Origin: Erythrobacter sp. SD-21
Lineage (GTDB): Bacteria > Pseudomonadota > Alphaproteobacteria > Sphingomonadales > Sphingomonadaceae
NCBI RefSeq assembly: GCF_000181515.1
Contig: NZ_ABCG01000002.1
Location: forward strand, 310,001 to 374,000
Direction: 5' to 3'
DNA length: 64,000 bases
The notes under the pieces were generated by a model. That model worked only from the letters and a program-made list of their open reading frames with translations. It was not told the origin of the DNA and did not search any database. The translations under genes and the position numbers were made by a program. Numbering within the stretch: the first letter of the stretch is position 1; the number at the start of each line of letters is the position of its first letter. Below, one piece after another: positions 37,486-44,952 of this stretch.

Positions 37486-38265
37486 ATGCAAAGCATGAGA
37501 AGAAATTTAAGCCGGCAGAAATACCTGGTCATCGATACGGAGTCCGTATGGGATCCCTATTTGCGGGAGGCTTATGCCGACATCGACAAGAAAAACGAGC
37601 ACCCGCGTATCGGTTGCCGCCGACTGCTCGCTATATCGCTCTGGCCGCTCGAATTCGACGGCCTGGATCGGCTGTCGACTGGACCGATGCACACGTTTGT
37701 CGCAGCTGACGGGCAGAGTGAAGCAGACATTCTGACAGAAGCATTCAATGTGATGCGCCGGTATTCAGATCATGTGATCGTCGGTCACGGCACAATCGCG
37801 CATGATTGCCAAATTATGATCCTAGCGGCGATGGCGGCAGATCTCGAATTACCAGCACAACTCAAGGAACCGACAGGCCCTCGCTGGAGAGATTTGCGAC
37901 ACATCGATATCGGGCTGGCGCTCAAAGGAAGCGGTAAGACCTGGCATCATCAAACGGAATTGCTTCTGCGCTTGGGCCTTCCGGTGGGCATCATGCTTGG
38001 AAAGGCCGATCCGAACGTGCGCGAGAGCTCCGTGCAGTGGGACAGATTGATCGAGCACTGCGAAAAGGACGTTTTGTTTGCTGCCATGACGCTGGTTGCA
38101 TGGCTCCGACTGCAGGGTCAGGTGTCCGGAAAAATCTCCGGTATGCTTCTGGCTCTTTGCGAGGTTTTTCTGCGGCGTCGACCGCACGCGAACTGCGGTC
38201 CGATGCTACGGCGATATGCTGATGAGCTTCTTCAGAAAATTGGGCCGCAAGATGTCGCCGCATAG
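37486..38265 (+). CDS. Second DnaQ-like exonuclease-fold protein
   Basis: A 259-aa protein with RNase H/DEDD-type motifs: 'YLVIDTESVWD' (Asp-x-Glu), 'VGHGTIAHDCQIM' (Asp) and 'HCEKDVLFAAMT' (Asp). This order resembles predicted PolB-type 3'-5' exonucleases. The ATG at 37486 has AAAGGAAA upstream. It closes the four-gene run and is followed by a strong hairpin. Whether it is a true exonuclease or a degenerate relative cannot be judged by eye. Confidence 0.65.
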   Translation: MQSMRRNLSRQKYLVIDTESVWDPYLREAYADIDKKNEHPRIGCRRLLAISLWPLEFDGLDRLSTGPMHTFVAADGQSEADILTEAFNVMRRYSDHVIVGHGTIAHDCQIMILAAMAADLELPAQLKEPTGPRWRDLRHIDIGLALKGSGKTWHHQTELLLRLGLPVGIMLGKADPNVRESSVQWDRLIEHCEKDVLFAAMTLVAWLRLQGQVSGKISGMLLALCEVFLRRRPHANCGPMLRRYADELLQKIGPQDVAA

Positions 38266-38303
38266 CAGCAATTGGCGATAAGTTTGACATGTTTGAAAAG
38301 GAG

Positions 38304-38330
38304 GGGCCCGCTTGCGGCGCAAGCGGGTCC
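38304..38330. terminator. Bidirectional hairpin terminator
   Basis: CCCGCTTGC at 38307-38315 pairs with GCAAGCGGG at 38319-38327 around a 3-nt loop, extended by G-C/G-T pairs to 38304-38330. It lies between convergent genes ending at 38265 and 38355. On the minus strand it is followed by TTTT, so termination of the 38355-38669 gene is best supported. Confidence 0.6.
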
Positions 38331-38354
38331 GATTTGCCGACCTCACCAGTAGCG

Positions 38355-38669
38355 TCAATGACCAGGCTCGTATCGATAGTCCTTTAGGCGCTTCCGGGCC
38401 CGGGTGAGTTCCTCCGTAGTGAACAAGCTATGCCAGCGCTCGTCTTCGATCACCAACGCTTCGACGGTTAGGTCAAGCCGGCCTCGCATATAGAGCGCGG
38501 TATATCCATCGGATGCCGCAGAAGAGTTTATCAGGGTCTTGGCCGTTTCAATCCCGCGCTTCTTCATCAACATCTGGAGGAAAACGGTAGCGTTGTAACC
38601 GGCCTCGTCCTTGGCCCGGCGATAGACATCCATCATCGCCTGATCGAATTCCGCTTCAAGACTGCTCAT
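38355..38669 (-). CDS. Hypothetical protein
   Basis: A 104-aa protein starting 'MSSLEAEFDQAMMDVYRRAK'. It is helical with mixed charge, contains 'VFLQMLMKKRGIETAKTLIN' and ends 'RARKRLKDYRYEPGH'. The style is that of small cargo proteins often seen in genomic islands, but I assign no function. The start at 38669 has a purine-rich GGGGTGGGG just upstream. It is a single gene facing the plus-strand exonuclease cluster. Confidence 0.55.
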   Translation of the reverse strand: MSSLEAEFDQAMMDVYRRAKDEAGYNATVFLQMLMKKRGIETAKTLINSSAASDGYTALYMRGRLDLTVEALVIEDERWHSLFTTEELTRARKRLKDYRYEPGH

Positions 38670-38772
38670 TCCCCACCCCCTAAAGCCCAGCAATGAATTA
38701 CTGGGTGCCCACTGAACCCATCATTCAAAAAGTGCCTAGCCAAATCAAGTCCGGCTATGTCACGCTCAGGAA

Positions 38773-39393
38773 ATGGAGAGACCGGGCCCCGATGCTGTCG
38801 TCAAAGGCATGACGACCAAATCCGACAAAATTCGTGCGCTGGCGAAGGCCGGATTTCCACGAACAGAGATCGCGAGATACCTCGACATTCGATATCAGCA
38901 CGTCCGCAACGTGTTACTGCAGTCGGGGATCGAGGCGGGTAAGATCAATGGCACCGGCCTTAAGGGTCAAAGGACTGCGGCACCCGCCGCCGAACCTTGG
39001 CCTATCTCGCGACTTCTAGAAGCAGGCTTTGAGCTACTCGGATCCTGCCAGTTAACTGCCGAAGACGCGTTTCAATATTCTGATCCTGCGCCTTCAGCAC
39101 CGGGAGTTTATGCTTTCGCGGTTAATGACACTGTGTCCTATGTTGGCCTCACGAGAGGCACATTGCGGACTAGGCTGGGTCATTACGTTTACGGACACGC
39201 AAAACAGCGAACAAGCGCACGAGTAAAAGGTTTAATCCTAGCGTCCCTTGCAGAAGGACACGACGTTTCGGTCTGCATCGCTTGTCCGCCTGCTCAGGAT
39301 TGGAATGGACTGCCAGTCGACACGGCGGCCGGACTTGAAACGGGTCTCATCAAGCTGATACGCCCACCTTGGAACCAGCAGGGTGTCACTTGA
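38773..39393 (+). CDS. GIY-YIG nuclease-domain protein with N-terminal HTH
   Basis: A 206-aa protein. Residues about 12-55 contain a helix-turn-helix-like segment ('FPRTEIARYLDIRYQHVRNV'). The C-terminal half is a GIY-YIG domain: 'PGVYAFAVNDTVSYVGLT' followed by a conserved Arg in 'TLRTRLGHYVYG' and a Glu in 'GLETGLIKLIRPPWN'. GIY-YIG nucleases cut DNA or RNA in repair, mobile elements and restriction. The HTH suggests site-guided binding. A tiny membrane-protein frame overlaps its stop codon. Confidence 0.8.
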   Translation: MERPGPDAVVKGMTTKSDKIRALAKAGFPRTEIARYLDIRYQHVRNVLLQSGIEAGKINGTGLKGQRTAAPAAEPWPISRLLEAGFELLGSCQLTAEDAFQYSDPAPSAPGVYAFAVNDTVSYVGLTRGTLRTRLGHYVYGHAKQRTSARVKGLILASLAEGHDVSVCIACPPAQDWNGLPVDTAAGLETGLIKLIRPPWNQQGVT

Positions 39394-39500
39394 TACGAAA
39401 GCTCGGGTGCGCTGTGGTAATTGGGGCCATCGTCGGGCTTCTTGCAGGTTTCATGCTCCTAGTGGTCGGATCCCTGCTGCTAAACGAGCTTCTGTCTTAA
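39390..39500 (+). CDS. 36-aa single-pass membrane microprotein
   Basis: A short frame starts at TTG 39390, overlapping the GIY-YIG stop by 4 bp (TTGA), and ends at TAA 39500. It has a basic start ('IRKLGCAVVIGAIVGLLAGF') and a second hydrophobic half, consistent with one membrane helix. No database family is recognised. Coupling to a nuclease gene recalls small membrane partners of toxins, but this is speculation. Confidence 0.4.
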   Translation: MIRKLGCAVVIGAIVGLLAGFMLLVVGSLLLNELLS

Positions 39501-39617
39501 CCCCGTCACCGTTTCCGCTGAAAGCGAACGCGAGACGATCCAGCCTCCTGTAATTTTCTGAAATCGCCGCTAGTTGCTCAAACGATTGCGGCGCAATTGA
39601 GGTAGACCCAGCACCAC

Positions 39618-40172
39618 TCATAAGTTTTCGGAGAGATCGACGTCCTCGCAAGCTAGGGTAAGGGCGTCGGAATTTGGGAAGCCCAGTCTTTCAGCAAGTT
39701 TCTCGGACTTGAGGATTAAGCGAACGCTCAAGTTCTTGCTCTCTGAGCCCTGCTTAAATGCTAGAGTTCCTTCCCCGTGAAGGCCCCTTTCAAACCGTGA
39801 TATTGTGCCGATGCTGACGCCAGCCGCCGCAGCAAGGTCTGCTTGGGTTAGCCCTCTTTCCATTCGAATTTTTCGAAGGCCGATACCGGTATGCTCGATC
39901 CCTGTAGTGAGTTTTTCTAAGTCGTCAGCCTTCCAACCGGGCGCCAGCACTCCCAGGGTTGTGCCAAGTGCCTTGGCCAGCAGCCGAAGTGTCTTTTCCG
40001 TCGGAAACTGAGCTGACCGCTCGATACGAGCGAGGGTTCTTGGAGCTAGTCCGCTTTTTTTGGCCAACTCAACTCGGCTGAGGCCGAGCTCTTTTCGCCT
40101 TTTTAGAATCTCACCGCCAACCTCGGAATTGAGGTCACTTCGAGAAAAACGTGGCGGTCCTTTCTTGGGCAT
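39618..40172 (-). CDS. XRE-type regulator with two helix-turn-helix domains
   Basis: A 184-aa protein with two Cro/CI-like HTH domains. One is near residues 20-75 ('LSRVELAKKSGLAPRTLARI') and the other near 95-140 ('GLTQADLAAAAGVSIGTISR'). The remaining tail may be for dimerisation. I prefer ATG 40172 over a GTG at 40193. It is divergent from the recombinase region, and a GTCCGA/TCGGAC dyad overlaps its start, so it probably controls integration genes and itself. A two-HTH layout is less usual than a single CI-like domain. Confidence 0.85.
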   Translation of the reverse strand: MPKKGPPRFSRSDLNSEVGGEILKRRKELGLSRVELAKKSGLAPRTLARIERSAQFPTEKTLRLLAKALGTTLGVLAPGWKADDLEKLTTGIEHTGIGLRKIRMERGLTQADLAAAAGVSIGTISRFERGLHGEGTLAFKQGSESKNLSVRLILKSEKLAERLGFPNSDALTLACEDVDLSENL

Positions 40173-40173
40173 G

Positions 40174-40201
40174 GTCCGAGTTTGCACAAACACATTCGGA
40201 C
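40174..40201. promoter_or_regulatory. Candidate operator between XRE gene and recombinase genes
   Basis: GTCCGA at 40174-40179 and its reverse complement TCGGAC at 40196-40201 form a dyad with arm centres 22 bp apart, about two helical turns. It sits immediately upstream of the XRE gene's ATG (40172) and before the plus-strand genes, the right place for an autoregulatory operator. Confidence 0.4.
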
Positions 40202-40255
40202 AAAATCTACAAGTTTAATCAGCCAATTTGGCGTGTGAATTTGCAGGAGCGAAGC

Positions 40256-40576
40256 GTGGAGCAGTCTTTGGGTGAGATCGCCCGGAAGTGGTCGAGGAAC
40301 AGCGAGAAGGGAAAAGGGCTTCGGCTCGATTCCGTCGCGCTCGACCGGCTCAACGAGATTGGCGTCGGTGAACTCATTCAGACCGAGGCTGCAAAACAAC
40401 AGAGGTTAGAATGCGCAAAACGGAGAAGCCCCTCTACGAGCGGGGAGACTACAAACTCGTCTACGATCGGAAGCGCGACGGCACCCTCCGATCCCCCTAT
40501 CTCCAGATCGTCTGGTATGACGCGACTGCAGGACGTCAACGAAGCAAGTCGACGGGCACGGCGGATGCTGAAGTAG
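40256..40576 (+). CDS. Possible small protein upstream of and overlapping the recombinase
   Basis: A 106-codon frame from GTG 40256, with GGAG well placed upstream. Its first half reads like a real protein ('IARKWSRNSEKGKGLRLDSV'), but the last half overlaps the recombinase gene by 166 bp out of frame and looks less protein-like. It may be a short leader gene that ends within the recombinase, or only its first half may be meaningful. Confidence 0.3.
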   Translation: MEQSLGEIARKWSRNSEKGKGLRLDSVALDRLNEIGVGELIQTEAAKQQRLECAKRRSPSTSGETTNSSTIGSATAPSDPPISRSSGMTRLQDVNEASRRARRMLK

Positions 40577-41643
40577 CTGAGCTGCAGCTGGACGCGCTCT
40601 ACCTCGCAAACGAGAAAGGACGGGCCGTCTGTTACGCCTGTGGCCAACCCATCGCAGCCGACGACAGCTATCTGCTCACCGAAGCCATCGAAGCATACGT
40701 GGCTGCCAGACAGAACAGGCCGAGTATCAGCTCAATACGGCCACGGCTCGCTCATGTGCTGGACTTCCTTGCGCAGAACGATGCCGTAGCCACTCTATGT
40801 AACGAGGTGGACGAAGAATGGATCGAGGAATTCCGCGAATGGAATATTTTGATCCCTGTCGAGGAGGGCAATGGTTCGACCCGGGAACGTGCTCCCGGCA
40901 CAGTCGAAGCAAGTGTCAGGCAACTAGCAGCGGCGATCAACTACGCAAAGAAGAAGGAACACATTCGAAAGGGTGCCCAGTTCAAGCCAAAGAAGCATAC
41001 CGAGGTAAGCCATACTCCGACCTACCGTGCGTCGGTATCCGAGCTCGCTGATATGTTTCGCTATTGCACCGAGCCGCCCAGAAAAGATGGAGAAAGTGAC
41101 AAGGTCTATGCGAAGCGCGTCGCGGACCGTCGCAACCTCCTGCGCTTTCTGCAAATCAGCGTAGCCACGTGGGCGCGCCCGGATGCAGCGCATGACGTAT
41201 CGACCAGCAGAAAGCGTGGTCAGTGGCAGTCAAAACGCCGGTTGCTCAACCTCAACCCCAAGGGCCGCACTCAGACCCGTAAGTATCGTCCGACAGTTCC
41301 GATTGCCTCTCAGGTGGCACCGTTGTTGGACTCCACCCACGGTTTCTTCGTAACCGTTGCCTCCGTCCGGAAGGCGTTCGAAGCAATGCAAGACGCGCTC
41401 GGGCTTCCCGGCGATCGTGAAGCAGGGTTGAAACTCATTCGCCGGTCGATGGCACAGCTGGGCCGCGATCGCCTTGGCCGCACCGCGTGGATCGAGGGCA
41501 AATATATGTTGGGCCATCATCGTCCGGACCCGTCGGACCTCTACGGAATCGATACACCCGGCGATTTCCCACTCGCTCTGAAGGTCACCGAAGAGATCAT
41601 TGACGAGATTATTGCGTTCGCTCCCAAAGCTTTCAGAGCTTGA
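40411..41643 (+). CDS. Tyrosine recombinase / site-specific integrase
   Basis: A 410-aa phage-type integrase. A catalytic Arg lies in 'ATWARPDAAHD' (near 254), box II in 'LKLIRRSMAQLGRDR' (near 343), and the C-terminal His and Tyr in 'GHHRPDPSDLYGI' (near 367 and 377). The N-terminal 'YDRKRDGTLRSPYLQIVWYD' is the arm-binding style of such enzymes. It is the only recombinase in the element and so presumably acts on the tRNA-Arg att sites. It is 26 bp upstream of the small DUF7673-like gene. Confidence 0.93.
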   Translation: MRKTEKPLYERGDYKLVYDRKRDGTLRSPYLQIVWYDATAGRQRSKSTGTADAEVAELQLDALYLANEKGRAVCYACGQPIAADDSYLLTEAIEAYVAARQNRPSISSIRPRLAHVLDFLAQNDAVATLCNEVDEEWIEEFREWNILIPVEEGNGSTRERAPGTVEASVRQLAAAINYAKKKEHIRKGAQFKPKKHTEVSHTPTYRASVSELADMFRYCTEPPRKDGESDKVYAKRVADRRNLLRFLQISVATWARPDAAHDVSTSRKRGQWQSKRRLLNLNPKGRTQTRKYRPTVPIASQVAPLLDSTHGFFVTVASVRKAFEAMQDALGLPGDREAGLKLIRRSMAQLGRDRLGRTAWIEGKYMLGHHRPDPSDLYGIDTPGDFPLALKVTEEIIDEIIAFAPKAFRA

Positions 41644-41668
41644 AGCGACTTAGATAAGGGAAAGCAAA

Positions 41669-41959
41669 ATGGGTTACTCAAGGCAAACTAAAGCCGTGAA
41701 GTCCGCATACGAGCGCATTCTATCAGTCGCGATGACTGATACATCTGCAGCAAGCGTGTGTGAGGCTTTCCTTCTCAGCTGGTATAACGTTCGAGCGTGG
41801 GGTGGCTGGGCGCCGCAATCTATTGCACATCTCGATGGGGAAAACGCTTTAGCCATTCTTACTTTGCTCTCGTCGATAAAAGCGGCGACGTGGTATCCTG
41901 AGTCTGACGATATCGACCATCTCGTCGCGACTAAGGGTCACAAACCCATTTCTAGTTAG
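41669..41959 (+). CDS. DUF7673-like small protein
   Basis: A 96-aa protein that resembles short proteins often next to integrases in integrative elements. Its features are a helical start, then 'AFLLSWYNVRAWGGWAP', 'LDGENALAILTLLSSIKA' and 'WYPESDDIDHLV', the pattern of DUF7673 as I recall it. The RBS AAGGGAAA lies 6-13 bp upstream. No function is known. It follows the recombinase by 26 bp and probably shares its transcript. Confidence 0.5.
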   Translation: MGYSRQTKAVKSAYERILSVAMTDTSAASVCEAFLLSWYNVRAWGGWAPQSIAHLDGENALAILTLLSSIKAATWYPESDDIDHLVATKGHKPISS

Positions 41960-42160
41960 GGGTATTTAGGATTCTGCAACTATCCTAAGGTAAGCATCTG
42001 AGGGTTATACGAATTCTTACAGGGCTCTCGGTTCAACATCCGGGCGTTCTGTCCCGGAAGGGTCATCCTCGATATGTGTCCACCAGAAGATTTCGCTATA
42101 CGTTAGCTAAACTATGCTGATGCAGTTGGCGAAAGAGGGGGCTCGTCCTAGAACGATCTA

Positions 42161-44884
42161 ATGACATCTGAAAACGTTGACAATTTTGGGTTTCTGAAAA
42201 GCGTTTGGCCGGATCTTTATGATCTAGGATCACGTGCCGAAAGTGCTGCTCACGATGAGCCGGATATCACGGCGGTCAGACTACGATCTTATACCGAACG
42301 CATGGTCGAGATGTTGTTCGATCATTACGGCCTGACCTTCCAGACAAGTCAGACCCATGCAGAGCGTCTAAATCTTCTCGAGAAGAGCGGTTTCTTGAAC
42401 CGCCGTCTGCTCGCCAAGCTTCAGGCCATCCGAAACTTTGGAAACCGGGGTGCGCACGGACGCAAGGTGACAACCTCTCAGGCCGAAGATCTGACAATCG
42501 ATGCCTGGTCCTTGGGTTGCTGGTTCGCTAGGCTCGTGCGCCCTGACGTTGACTGGATTATCCGTCCCTATGGGCAAGGCAGTCCTGGTTTTCACTCCCA
42601 ACAGGAGAATGCCGACGCGGCTGTTCCCGAAAACAATGATCAGGATGAGGCACCTTCCAACGTATTTCGCTTTCCGCAAGAACGGATTCGCCGGATACAG
42701 GACGAGGTAAGCCATGCTCTGTCCCAAGTAGATCCCAGAGTAAGGCATCTGCGGACGCGCATGACATTGCGCGAGGCGTTTCTGGAGGACCTCAACGAAG
42801 ATCAGCAAGCCTGCGCAGATAAGCTCGAAGCGTTCTTGTCAGACCCATCCGCGCGAGTGTTCTTGCTTAAAGGTGACGCCGGCGCCGGTAAAACCTTCAT
42901 GGCGAGAGGTCTGGTGGAATATCTTTCCGCGCAAGGCCGTGGGTATCGATTGGCCGCGCCCACGGGTAGGGCGGCAAAGATAATTGCTGATAAGACCGGC
43001 CGGGATGCCCGCACACTCCATAGCCTCATTTATGACTACGGAAATTTGCGGGAATTCGATGGTGAAGATGGCGCCGATCTTGCCACGTTCAAATTCTACG
43101 CGGATGTCGCGCCAAACCGTGATCCTGCCAATGCTGTCTACCTGATCGATGAAGCATCATTGGTCTCTGACGATTATTCTGAGTCAGATTTCTTCCGCTC
43201 CGGTAGTGGCTATCTCCTGCGCGACATCATGAACTTCGCAGGTTTCAACGCGAGCGAGAATGACCGAAAGATCATCTTCATCGGCGATCCTGTCCAAATT
43301 CCCCCCGTCGGGATGAACACATCTCCAGCGCTAGACCGGGAATATCTCAAAGCACAATTCGGCATTGAAGCTCACGAGTATCGCTTGACCGAAGTCGTTC
43401 GGCAGAAGTCCGATAGCGGCATCCTTGCAAATGTCGCGCAGCTGCGAGATGGCGTGGAGCAAGGCGTCTACCGCGGTTTGGAATTCAATTTTTCAGAAGA
43501 CGTGGTGCGCCTAGACTCCGAAGATCTTCTTCCCGCGTATCTGAAAATTGTTCGCGATCAGACCGACGAACTTCCAATTGTGATTGCCCGTTCCAATGCG
43601 GAAGCTGCCGAATTCAATAAAGCGGTTCACTCGCAGATTTTTCCTGGACGCGACTCCGTTTGCGCCGGTGATAGGCTGCTCGTTACGAGTAACACGATTG
43701 TTGGCGGCCATTTCGTGGCAAATGGCGAATTCGTCGATGTCGTTTCCGCCGAGCCAATGGTTGAAAGGCGAAGCGTAAGGCTTCGCACCCGCGTAGGCGA
43801 TTCTGATGAAGTAGAAACTAGCGAGGTAACGCTGGTTTTCAGGGAATTGGAAATTGCTCTAAGGGCTGAAGGCGAAGAGAAATTCGTGCAGAGGGTGAAG
43901 GTGCTCGACACTCTCTTGCACGATGGCCAGGCCAATCTTTCGGCGGATGAGCAGCGGGCTCTCTACGTCGATTTCCTAAGGCGGCACCCAGACCTGCGCG
44001 GCCAAGACCCGCACCAGTTTCACGTCGCACTTCATAATGATCCCTACTTTAACGCTATGCGGGTCAAATTCGGCTACGCGGTGACAGGGCATAAGGCTCA
44101 AGGGGGAGAGTGGAAAAACGTATTTGTGATCTGCCCGAGCGGAGGCGATCCCAGAAACGAAGATTATTTCCGCTGGCTCTACACCGCAATGACCCGCTCG
44201 AGCTCGATGCTATTTCTGGTGAACCCTCCTGAAGTTCGGCTCAAAGTATCTGGCCTTGATTTCCGCGAACAGCAAAACAGGCCCGAAGGCAGTCTCGAGA
44301 ATCCGAATAAATCTCCCATTAGCCAGTTCAGAGATGCTCTTCGGAATGCAATTCGTGAGCGCCTCGAGGGTAGTGACATCACGATTGAGGACGTTGCGCA
44401 TAAACCCTATCAGGAGGTCTTTTACTGCGGCAAAGGGGTTCACGAGTGTCGCGTCAACGTCAGCTACAATAAGAATTTCCAGGTGGGTTCGGTCTCTATC
44501 ATGTCCGAAACTGATCTCGCGGAGGAGCTACGTCAGCGCCTTGTATCTTTGGCTGGTCGAAGCCCGGCCCAAGAAGCAACGGGCTTGGATGAGGATAAAT
44601 CTGGGGCTAGGCTCAGCAGGCCATTTCTCGCCGAATTCGATACTCGCCTGAAAGGGTTGCTCACACATCGAGGCATCGACACTATCTCCGTGGACGAGAA
44701 GCAATGGAACCTGCGCTATGTCACCTCGCGTGATCAGGCCTCTGCGACGGTCGATATATATTTTGACGGGAGAGAGCGCTTTACAAAGGTAGTCCCTCTA
44801 CGTTCTGGCGGATTTCCCAGTCTTAGGGATGATGACTTGTTGCACGATGTTCTTAAGGTCATGACGACGGAAATAGTCGTATGA
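42161..44884 (+). CDS. DUF4145-superfamily 1 helicase
   Basis: A 907-aa protein. The N-terminal 150 residues carry a DUF4145-like helical domain ('KLQAIRNFGNRGAHGRKVTT'). A superfamily-1 RecD/UvrD-type helicase follows, with Walker A 'GDAGAGKTF' near 237, Walker B 'LIDEASLV' near 329, 'GDPVQIPPVG' near 373 and C-terminal motifs 'VTGHKAQGGEW' near 641 and 'YTAMTRSSSML' near 672. The last 200 residues are unassigned. DUF4145 occurs in restriction and antiphage helicases. It leads a three-gene operon with a TPR protein and a nuclease-like membrane protein. I do not recognise the trio as a named defence system. Confidence 0.88.
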   Translation: MTSENVDNFGFLKSVWPDLYDLGSRAESAAHDEPDITAVRLRSYTERMVEMLFDHYGLTFQTSQTHAERLNLLEKSGFLNRRLLAKLQAIRNFGNRGAHGRKVTTSQAEDLTIDAWSLGCWFARLVRPDVDWIIRPYGQGSPGFHSQQENADAAVPENNDQDEAPSNVFRFPQERIRRIQDEVSHALSQVDPRVRHLRTRMTLREAFLEDLNEDQQACADKLEAFLSDPSARVFLLKGDAGAGKTFMARGLVEYLSAQGRGYRLAAPTGRAAKIIADKTGRDARTLHSLIYDYGNLREFDGEDGADLATFKFYADVAPNRDPANAVYLIDEASLVSDDYSESDFFRSGSGYLLRDIMNFAGFNASENDRKIIFIGDPVQIPPVGMNTSPALDREYLKAQFGIEAHEYRLTEVVRQKSDSGILANVAQLRDGVEQGVYRGLEFNFSEDVVRLDSEDLLPAYLKIVRDQTDELPIVIARSNAEAAEFNKAVHSQIFPGRDSVCAGDRLLVTSNTIVGGHFVANGEFVDVVSAEPMVERRSVRLRTRVGDSDEVETSEVTLVFRELEIALRAEGEEKFVQRVKVLDTLLHDGQANLSADEQRALYVDFLRRHPDLRGQDPHQFHVALHNDPYFNAMRVKFGYAVTGHKAQGGEWKNVFVICPSGGDPRNEDYFRWLYTAMTRSSSMLFLVNPPEVRLKVSGLDFREQQNRPEGSLENPNKSPISQFRDALRNAIRERLEGSDITIEDVAHKPYQEVFYCGKGVHECRVNVSYNKNFQVGSVSIMSETDLAEELRQRLVSLAGRSPAQEATGLDEDKSGARLSRPFLAEFDTRLKGLLTHRGIDTISVDEKQWNLRYVTSRDQASATVDIYFDGRERFTKVVPLRSGGFPSLRDDDLLHDVLKVMTTEIVV

Positions 44885-44952
44885 TCCTTGCTTTCGTTTG
44901 CAGACATCCTGCCCGCCTCCGCGCACTATTTATCCCCCCGGGGGCGTGAGCG

